Below, piece after piece: positions 58,523 through 64,000 of a stretch of DNA of 64,000 nt (the first letter of the stretch is position 1; each line of letters begins with the position of its first letter). The stretch is from JAAFIP01 sp043721235 (GTDB taxonomy: Bacteria > Pseudomonadota > Gammaproteobacteria > Burkholderiales > Burkholderiaceae_C). The translations under genes were made by a program, and so were the position numbers. The DNA lies in the NCBI GenBank assembly GCA_043721235.1, contig JAYSRE010000186.1:1-64000 (forward strand), read 5' to 3'. A model generated the notes under the pieces. That model had not been told where the DNA came from, ran no database searches, and saw nothing but the letters and a program-made list of their open reading frames with translations.

Positions 58523-59428
58523 ATGCGGCTTAGACATATTGAAGTTTTCAACGCGGTGATGCTGACCGGTAGCGTCAGTGCAGCGGCGCGGTTGATCAAC
58601 GTGACGCAGCCTGCGGTGAGTCGCATATTGGCACACGCCCAATTGCAGCTGGGCTTTGCACTTTTTCAGCGCAGCAAGGGCCGCCTTATACCTACCAGCG
58701 AGGCGCAAACTTTGTACCCGCACATCGAGCGTCTGTTTACCCAGCTGGACGATGTGCAGCGCTTGGCCAATAATCTGAAGATGGGCCTGAGCGGCGGTGA
58801 GCTGCATATTTTGAGCGTACTGGCGCTCAGCTACGAAATACTGCCGCGCGCACTGAAGATGTTTCGCGAAAAACATGCTGGCGTTGTGGTCACCATTGAC
58901 TCGCTGCACTCCCAGCAAATCGTCTCTGCGCTGGTGTTGCAAGAGGCCGATGTGGGCTATGTTTTCAGTGCCATAGCCCACCCCTCGTTGGAGCAGCAGC
59001 GCTTGGCCGATGGCCTTATGGTGTGTGTTGCACCCAAGGGCATGCTGCCCGTCAGGCTGGTGAAAAAAGGCGGCGTTTCGTTGGCAGATTTGGGTACAAC
59101 GCCCGTCATTAGCCTGAACGTGCGCGACCCGGTAGGTGTTCGCCTGGGCCAGGCCTGCCGTGAAGCCGGTGTGGGTCTGGAGTCGATGGTGACAGTGCAA
59201 ACTTACCACGCAGCCCTGGCCCTGGCGCACCACGGGCTGGGCGTGGCACTGGTGGATGCGTGCACAGCCCTGTCGGCTGATCGCAGCAAGGTGGACGTGC
59301 TGGCGCTGCTACCACAAATTGCCGTGCAGATTCATGCGCTGCGCCCTGTTAACCGCCCCAGCTCGCTGCTGGCCAGTTCCATGACGCGCTGCATGCAACT
59401 GGCAATACAAGAGACGCTGGGTGGGTAG
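58523..59428 (+). CDS. LysR-family transcriptional regulator
   Basis: A 301-residue regulator: N-terminal winged HTH (RLRHIEVFNAVMLTGSVSAA, VTQPAVSRILAHAQ) and a LysR substrate domain (about 90-295). Convergent with dadA and 43 bp after the deaminase gene. Resemblance in length and HTH to regulators of D-amino acid or nucleoside genes cannot be resolved by eye; it may control the deaminase operon or the DadA/binding-protein genes. Confidence 0.9.
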   Translation: MRLRHIEVFNAVMLTGSVSAAARLINVTQPAVSRILAHAQLQLGFALFQRSKGRLIPTSEAQTLYPHIERLFTQLDDVQRLANNLKMGLSGGELHILSVLALSYEILPRALKMFREKHAGVVVTIDSLHSQQIVSALVLQEADVGYVFSAIAHPSLEQQRLADGLMVCVAPKGMLPVRLVKKGGVSLADLGTTPVISLNVRDPVGVRLGQACREAGVGLESMVTVQTYHAALALAHHGLGVALVDACTALSADRSKVDVLALLPQIAVQIHALRPVNRPSSLLASSMTRCMQLAIQETLGG

Positions 59429-59446
59429 CTTTATGCCAAGGTGTTT

Positions 59447-59468
59447 TGCAAGTAGGTTGCAAGTAGGT
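59447..59468. repeat. 11-bp direct duplication TGCAAGTAGGT
   Basis: Two perfect tandem copies (59447-59457, 59458-59468) plus a partial third in the gap between the convergent LysR and DadA genes. Confidence 0.6.
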
Positions 59469-59482
59469 TGCTACAGGCCTTG

Positions 59483-60706
59483 CTAGGGAGCAGGGCGTTG
59501 CAGTAGCGCAACCACTTGCTGCGCTGTGCCAAAAGCCAAGGTCAGGCCCAAAGCGCCGTGGCCTGTGTTCACACTTAAGTTGCGGGGTCCACCAGCCTGT
59601 ACCCCAACGACAGGCAGTCCTGTGGGCGTGGCGGGGCGCAGACCTGCCCAAGGCTGGTGTAGTGCGCATCCTGCCAATTGGGGGAATACCTGGCGCACAC
59701 TGCGCTGCAAGCTGCTCAGCGCAGCCGCAGGCACGCTGGTGTTGTAGCCTACCAACTCGGCCATGCCCGCTACACGCAGGCGCTGGCCTAGGCGGGCAAA
59801 CACAACTTTGCGGGCTACGTCGGTCACATTCATCTGCGGTACAGGGCCCACTTGCGCAACATCCAGCGTCATGCTGTACCCTTTAATGGGGTAAACCGGC
59901 AGCCACAATTTGGCCGTGCGGGCCAGTTCTAGGCTATGGCTGCCCAAGGCCAGCACATAGTGCGAAGCCTCTATGTTGCCAGCTGTGGTGTGCGCTGCAA
60001 CAATGGTTTGCTCACGCTGCTCCAGCTGCGTCACTTGTGTACCCAGCATAAAGGCTACGCCACGGCTGCGCAGCACGCGCTCTAGTGCTCGGCACAGCTT
60101 AAGGCAGTCCACAGCGCATTCTGAGGGCGTGTAAATGGCCCCGGCTATACGTGGCTGGTAGAGCGCTAGCGCAGGCTCCAGGTCAACGCAGGCTTGCGCA
60201 TTCACAGCGCATTGCGCTGCGCCCAGCGTGCTTTGCAATGCCATTTGCTTTTGCGCTGCGTTCCAGCTGGCTACAGTGGGGTACAGCACCAGCTTGCCCG
60301 TGCTGGAGTAGTCGCAGTCCATAGTTTGGGCGGCCCGCATGCAGTCAAAGCCTGCACGGCTGCGCGCTGCCAGTGCCAGCAGTTGCGCCGTGCTGCGCCC
60401 AGAGGTGCGGGCGTTGCAAGCGCGCATAAAAGCCAGTGCCCAACGCCACTGCTGCATGTCCCATTGCGGGCGCACTTTAAGCGGTGAATCTGGCCACAGC
60501 AGCAGCTTGGGTAACTGCGCCCACACAGACGGATCGGCCAGCGGCTGCACATAGCTGTAGCTAAGCTGCGCGCCATTGCCGCCACTGGCACCTGCGCCAA
60601 CACTGCCAGCTTGGTCTACCACTATGACATCGTAGCCTTGGCGATTGAGCTCATACGCCGTGGCCAGGCCCACAATGCCAGCGCCTAAAACACATACATT
60701 TTGCAT
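59483..60706 (-). CDS. dadA: D-amino acid dehydrogenase, DadA-type FAD oxidoreductase
   Basis: Oxidatively deaminates D-amino acids to keto acids with electrons to the respiratory chain. It is 407 residues. FAD motif VCVLGAGIVGLATAYEL, then GASGGNGAQLSYSYVQPLAD typical of DadA, and the C-terminal GLRPATPTGLPVVG and LSVNTGHGALGLTLA. It is about 235 bp divergent from an acidic-amino-acid binding protein, with an Asp/Glu racemase downstream of that. These three may form a D/L acidic-amino-acid utilisation unit. Confidence 0.9.
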   Translation of the reverse strand: MQNVCVLGAGIVGLATAYELNRQGYDVIVVDQAGSVGAGASGGNGAQLSYSYVQPLADPSVWAQLPKLLLWPDSPLKVRPQWDMQQWRWALAFMRACNARTSGRSTAQLLALAARSRAGFDCMRAAQTMDCDYSSTGKLVLYPTVASWNAAQKQMALQSTLGAAQCAVNAQACVDLEPALALYQPRIAGAIYTPSECAVDCLKLCRALERVLRSRGVAFMLGTQVTQLEQREQTIVAAHTTAGNIEASHYVLALGSHSLELARTAKLWLPVYPIKGYSMTLDVAQVGPVPQMNVTDVARKVVFARLGQRLRVAGMAELVGYNTSVPAAALSSLQRSVRQVFPQLAGCALHQPWAGLRPATPTGLPVVGVQAGGPRNLSVNTGHGALGLTLAFGTAQQVVALLQRPAP

Positions 60707-60940
60707 AAACTGTACTGTAAGAAATACGCGCGCTTTTGCACAATGCTGTTGGCCCTATCGCACATGCCAAAAAGTTATACACCCCAGCGATAGGGGCGGT
60801 ATGTGTTGACCTGCTAGTGTGCATCGGGCATAACTTTTAGTCATGGACTAAGGGTTAAATTGAATTGTTTAAAACTGCCCATTGTTCGTACACTGCGCTT
60901 TGTGTTCCCTTTGTTTAACTTTTTTAAAACTGGAATTGGT

Positions 60941-61834
60941 ATGAAACTCAATCGCTTAAGCTTGGCTGCTGTGGCCATGGTCTGTGTTGCCACGGTGTCT
61001 GCTGTGCGGGCGCAAGATACGCTCAAGAAAATTGCCGATAGCGGCAAAATTACCTTGTCGTACCGCGAGTCTTCGGTGCCCTTTAGCTACCTCACCGGTG
61101 GCACCACTGCGGTGGGGTTTTCTGCAGATTTGTCAGCCGCTGTGGTGGAGGCAGTGAAGAAGCGCCTAAACAACCCTGATATCAAGGTTGAGTACCAGTC
61201 AGTCACTTCACAAAACCGCATTCCATTGCTGCAAAACGGCACCATTGACCTGGAGTGTGGCTCCACCACCAACAACAGCACGCGCGGTAAAGACGTGCAG
61301 TTCAGCATCAACCACTTCTACACCGGCACCCGCTTGCTGGCCAAGAAAACCTCAGGCATTAAAAATTACGCTGACTTGGCTAAAAAGACAGTTGCCAGCA
61401 CCACGGGTACAACCAATGCACAGGTTATCCGCAAATACAACGCTGACAATAATTTAGGCATGGACATTGCCTTGGGCAAAGACCATGACGACTCGGTGCT
61501 GATGGTAGACAGTGGCCGTGCAGTAGCGTTTGCCATGGACGATATTTTGCTGTTTGGTTTGATGGGAAAATCTAAAAATCCAGCCGAATGGGAGGTCGTA
61601 GGCGATTCGCTGCAAGTAGAGCCCTACGCTTGCATGCTGCGCAAGGATGACCCCAAGTTTCAAGAGCTTGTCAACGGTGTGATCGGCGGCATGATGAAGT
61701 CGGGCGAGTTTGAAAAGCTCTACACCAAATGGTTTATGTCGCCCATTCCGCCCAACAAACAAAACCTGAATTTGCCCATGAGCAAAGAGCTGCGCGACAA
61801 CCTCAAAGCCGCCAGCGATAAGCCTGCGCTGTAA
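60941..61834 (+). CDS. Glutamate/aspartate-type ABC transporter periplasmic binding protein
   Basis: About 297 residues from ATG 60941 (GGAATTGGT upstream), giving a clean signal peptide (LAAVAMVCVATVSAVRAQD, cleavage about residue 24). The frame to 60860 adds only a hydrophobic stretch before it. SBP_bac_3 landmarks: ITLSYRESSVPFSYL, VTSQNRIPLLQNGTIDLECG, STRGKDVQFSINHFYTGTRL and MVDSGRAVAFAMDDILLFGL, as in GltI. No permease or ATPase gene is adjacent, so it must rely on a transporter encoded elsewhere. Confidence 0.88.
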   Translation: MKLNRLSLAAVAMVCVATVSAVRAQDTLKKIADSGKITLSYRESSVPFSYLTGGTTAVGFSADLSAAVVEAVKKRLNNPDIKVEYQSVTSQNRIPLLQNGTIDLECGSTTNNSTRGKDVQFSINHFYTGTRLLAKKTSGIKNYADLAKKTVASTTGTTNAQVIRKYNADNNLGMDIALGKDHDDSVLMVDSGRAVAFAMDDILLFGLMGKSKNPAEWEVVGDSLQVEPYACMLRKDDPKFQELVNGVIGGMMKSGEFEKLYTKWFMSPIPPNKQNLNLPMSKELRDNLKAASDKPAL

Positions 61835-61870
61835 ACCAGCAGCTCATCTGCAGTAACTGCACAAAAAGAT

Positions 61871-62608
61871 ATGCACGTTGTAGGCATTTTGGGCGGTATG
61901 GGGCCTGCCGCAGGCGCAGATTTTGTGCGCCTGTTTGTGCAGGCCTGCACCCAGCGCATGCAGCGCAGTGGCCAAAAAGTGCGAGACCAAAGCTTTCCTG
62001 AGCATTGGCTGGCCCAAGTGCCCGTGCCCGACCGCAGCCATGCGCTTGAAGATGCGCACATGGGCCATGTGGGCGCACACCAGCCGCTAGAGCCCATGTT
62101 GCAAGCTTTGGGGCGTTTGGCCGCTTTGGGTGTGCGCAGCGTTGCGATTGCCTGCAATACGGCCCACGCCTGGCATGCCCCGCTGCAGCAGCGCTTTCCG
62201 CAGCTAGAAGTGCTGCACATGGCGCAAGAGCTGGCCAAGCACCTGGCCGCACAGGGGGTGAGCGAGGCGGCGCTGATGGCCACCCAAGGCACCTACCGAA
62301 CAGGCCTGTACGAATGCGCCTTGGCGCAAGCTGGCGTGCGCTGCCGCTTGCCCACGCCAGCGCAGCGCGAACGCATCATGCAAGGTATCTACGATGGTGT
62401 GAAAGCAGGCAATATGCCGTTAGCGCAGCAGTGCTTTAGCGAAGTAGCACACAGCCTGGTGCAGCGCTATGGGCAGGTGCCTTTGGTGATGGGCTGTACC
62501 GAAATTCCACTGGGCTTGCAGGGTGTTGCTTTGGGAACGCTGTCATGGGTAGACCCTGCGCAGGTGCTGGCCGAGGCCTTGGCGCAGCGGGCTTATGGGG
62601 TTATCTAG
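61871..62608 (+). CDS. Aspartate/glutamate racemase family protein
   Basis: A 245-residue protein of the PLP-independent racemase family. The opening VVGILGGMGPAAGADFVRLF is typical. Two catalytic cysteines are visible, AIACNTAHAWH (about Cys 95) and VMGCTEIPLGL (about Cys 208). It follows the binding-protein gene by 36 bp, likely an operon. Probable substrate aspartate or glutamate, by family and by the adjacent GltI-type gene. Confidence 0.9.
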   Translation: MHVVGILGGMGPAAGADFVRLFVQACTQRMQRSGQKVRDQSFPEHWLAQVPVPDRSHALEDAHMGHVGAHQPLEPMLQALGRLAALGVRSVAIACNTAHAWHAPLQQRFPQLEVLHMAQELAKHLAAQGVSEAALMATQGTYRTGLYECALAQAGVRCRLPTPAQRERIMQGIYDGVKAGNMPLAQQCFSEVAHSLVQRYGQVPLVMGCTEIPLGLQGVALGTLSWVDPAQVLAEALAQRAYGVI

Positions 62609-62649
62609 CCAAAGTATTACAACGGAATTGACAAGGATCAAGGAATTTA

Positions 62650-62706
62650 GAAGGCTAAATAGCCTTATCGCCCAAGGAAATGCTCAATAGTTTGCTATAT
62701 ATTAAG
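62650..62706 (-). repeat. Dispersed GCATTTCCTTGGGCGATA repeat, copy 10
   Basis: AAATAGCCTTATCGCCCAAG from 62656, then GAAATGCTCAATAGTTTGCT. It ends at the stop codon of the cytidine deaminase gene. Confidence 0.85.
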
Positions 62707-63145
62707 TAGCACTGTGATGGCCGTAGCGGCTATCACAGTGCCAAATGCTCAGGCCCAAAGCTGTGCGTAACAGCTGGTCTAATGTGAGGCTAAGCAATAC
62801 ACCTTGTGGATTGGCAATCCAAATGGGGGTGTCAGGCGCGGCAAACTCGCGCAGCTTTTGGCGGCAGCCGCCGCAGGGCGTAACTGGAGCATCGGCAACA
62901 CCTGCCACCACCACAGCTACCGCTTTGCGGCCGCCGCTTACCACCATCACGCTGAGCGCGCTGGCCTCGGCGCACACGCCCTGCGGGTAGGCTGCGTTTT
63001 CTACGTTGCAGCCTGCATGGATATTGCCGTGCTCGTCAAGTACCGCTGCGCCGACTAAGAACTTGGAATAGGGCGCATAGGCTTTCTCGCGGGCGGCCAA
63101 GGCGGCGGCCAACATAGCGGTTTGGGTGGCTTGGGGAATGGACAT
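62702..63145 (-). CDS. cdd: Cytidine deaminase
   Basis: Deaminates cytidine and deoxycytidine. About 147 residues from ATG 63145 (MSIPQATQTAMLAAALA); the frame to 63169 starts with TTG and adds a non-conserved octapeptide. Zinc motifs: CNVENAAYPQGVCAEASA (with catalytic Glu) and CGGCRQKLREF. The last ten or so residues (CDSRYGHHSAT) exceed the family's usual end and are encoded by a 13-bp-stem hairpin next to the dispersed repeat. It is 24 bp after the ABC permease gene. Confidence 0.92.
   Translation of the reverse strand: MSIPQATQTAMLAAALAAREKAYAPYSKFLVGAAVLDEHGNIHAGCNVENAAYPQGVCAEASALSVMVVSGGRKAVAVVVAGVADAPVTPCGGCRQKLREFAAPDTPIWIANPQGVLLSLTLDQLLRTALGLSIWHCDSRYGHHSAT
62710..62740 (-). other. 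Strong hairpin inside the 3' end of cdd
   Basis: CACTGTGATGGCC (62710-62722) pairs with GGCTATCACAGTG (62728-62740), 13 bp with one G-T pair and a 5-nt loop. It lies before the cdd stop codon. No T-run follows on the minus strand, so simple termination is unlikely. Confidence 0.55.
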
Positions 63146-63169
63146 GAAGACTGTGTGTTTAAAAAACAA

Positions 63170-64000
63170 CTAGCGCGACTTGGTATACGGCGAACCTAGC
63201 GCTTTGGGCGCAGTGGCTTTGCCAATAAAACCGGCCAGCAAAATGACGGTAAGCAGGTAGGGCAGGGCCTGAATCATCTCTACCGGTACCTCGCCAATGC
63301 CGGGCAGCTTGGTGCCCTGCAGGCGGATAGATACCGCATCTAAAAACCCAAACAGCAGGCACGCCCACAGCGCACCTACGGGGTGCCATTTCCCGAAAAT
63401 CATAGCGGCCAGCGCCATAAAACCGCGGCCTGCAGTCATGTTGGGTGCGAATGACGCGTTTTGTGCCAGCACCAAATAACAGCCTGCCAAGCCGCACAGC
63501 GCGCCGTTGCCCACCAGCGCCAAGTAGCGTATGCCGTTCACCGACACGCCTGCAGCGTCCACCATGGCCGGGTTCTCGCCCACCGCACGCAAACGCAAGC
63601 CAATGCGGGTGCGAAACAGCAGCCACCACACGCCGCCTACCAAGGCCAAGGCCACATACACCAGCACGTTATGGGCTAACAGGGGAATACTGGTAACGGC
63701 TTTAAGGCGCACAGCGTCAATCACCGGCGGCGTTTGCCCACCTTGTTTAAACCAGGCTATGCCCAGCACCACCGTCAGGCCTGCTGCAATGATGTTAACC
63801 GCCAAGCCTGAGATCACCTGGTTGCCATGGTAGGTAACGCAGGCAAAACCGTGCAGGCAAGACAGCGCAATAGCCACGCCCAGCGCAGCGGCCATGGCCA
63901 GCGTGGTCGACTGGGTTGTTACGCCTACGGCTCCCGCTGCAAAGGCTGCAAACAGCATTTTGCCTTCCAGGCCAATATCGATAACCCCTGCGCGCTCGGC
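63170..64000 (-). CDS. Nucleoside-type ABC transporter permease (5' end outside window)
   Basis: A membrane permease of the BPD_transp_2 class found with BMP-type nucleoside-binding proteins. The frame stays open to the right edge: I read AERAGVIDIGLEGK before the first internal Met at 63958, a conserved N-terminal block, so the start lies beyond 64000. At least 276 residues and about eight helices are visible; GYLAL-like RYLALVGNGALCGLAGCYLV and GRGFMALAAMIFGKWHPVGA are family blocks. Upstream of cdd by 24 bp on the same strand, which supports nucleosides as cargo. Confidence 0.9.
   Translation of the reverse strand, partial: AERAGVIDIGLEGKMLFAAFAAGAVGVTTQSTTLAMAAALGVAIALSCLHGFACVTYHGNQVISGLAVNIIAAGLTVVLGIAWFKQGGQTPPVIDAVRLKAVTSIPLLAHNVLVYVALALVGGVWWLLFRTRIGLRLRAVGENPAMVDAAGVSVNGIRYLALVGNGALCGLAGCYLVLAQNASFAPNMTAGRGFMALAAMIFGKWHPVGALWACLLFGFLDAVSIRLQGTKLPGIGEVPVEMIQALPYLLTVILLAGFIGKATAPKALGSPYTKSR

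Noticed and set aside
58412..59233. 273-codon minus-strand frame opposite the LysR gene
   Set aside because: Shadow; Gln/His-rich, no domain; the LysR frame has a clear HTH.
12510..62706. The ten repeat copies as a CRISPR array
   Set aside because: Copies are kilobases apart, in both orientations, and without spacers or cas genes.

Overview
The window looks like a chromosomal segment of a betaproteobacterium of the order Burkholderiales, most likely family Comamonadaceae. The grounds are the gene set (PhaR and 3-hydroxybutyrate dehydrogenase for polyhydroxybutyrate, the aat/bpt pair, a RelA-type (p)ppGpp synthetase, DadA) and two kinds of short dispersed repeat that resemble those I know from that family. 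The assignment is an inference from reading the sequence; no search was run. No phage, transposase, rRNA operon or CRISPR array was seen.

Layout. 1-11886 is a glycerol regulon. A minus-strand operon runs glpS-glpT-glpP-glpQ-glpU-glpV-glpV2-glpD (a glycerol ABC importer with a duplicated binding protein, then glycerol-3-phosphate dehydrogenase, cut by the window edge). It is divergent from glpR-glpK. 12008-17024 (minus) holds a DUF2141 protein, a carotenoid oxygenase with a Tat-like signal, two small membrane proteins and a LytS/LytTR two-component pair. 17177-21325 encodes a MacAB-type export system with an unusually elaborate adaptor. A poorly explained 0.67 kb stretch follows, then a small ORF and a hipBA toxin-antitoxin module. 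23971-31733 is housekeeping (uppP, alpha/beta hydrolase, Anbu peptidase, mutS, suhB, a PBP7-like DD-peptidase). 32128-42815 carries fucU, an IclR regulator, bpt-aat, bdhA, a hydrolase, relA, tRNA-Val, phaR, a metallophosphatase and rimO.

42998-52243 is a complete non-phosphorylative L-fucose catabolic cluster. An IclR regulator is divergent from 2-keto-3-deoxy-L-fuconate dehydrogenase, a three-gene sugar ABC importer, diketo-deoxyfuconate hydrolase, L-fuconate dehydratase, L-fuconolactonase and L-fucose dehydrogenase. Together these would take L-fucose to pyruvate and lactate; the mutarotase FucU lies about 11 kb away. 52293-56153 holds apaH, a CNNM/CBS membrane protein, a glycine-zipper protein and a LuxR-type response regulator. 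56415-64000 holds a Rieske oxygenase with an adenine-deaminase-like enzyme, a LysR regulator, DadA, a glutamate/aspartate-type binding protein with an Asp/Glu racemase, and cytidine deaminase with a nucleoside-type ABC permease cut by the right edge.

The most striking signal crosses gene boundaries. A roughly 55-65 bp dispersed repeat with the core GCATTTCCTTGGGCGATA (or its complement) occurs ten times. Six copies are intergenic, three of them touching or nearly touching a stop codon. Four copies lie in frame inside protein genes: a LytTR response regulator, its LytS kinase, MutS and a LuxR-type regulator. They use three different reading frames and have lost the stop codons the consensus would supply. 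It behaves like a protein-coding palindromic element and may be the undescribed system of this window.
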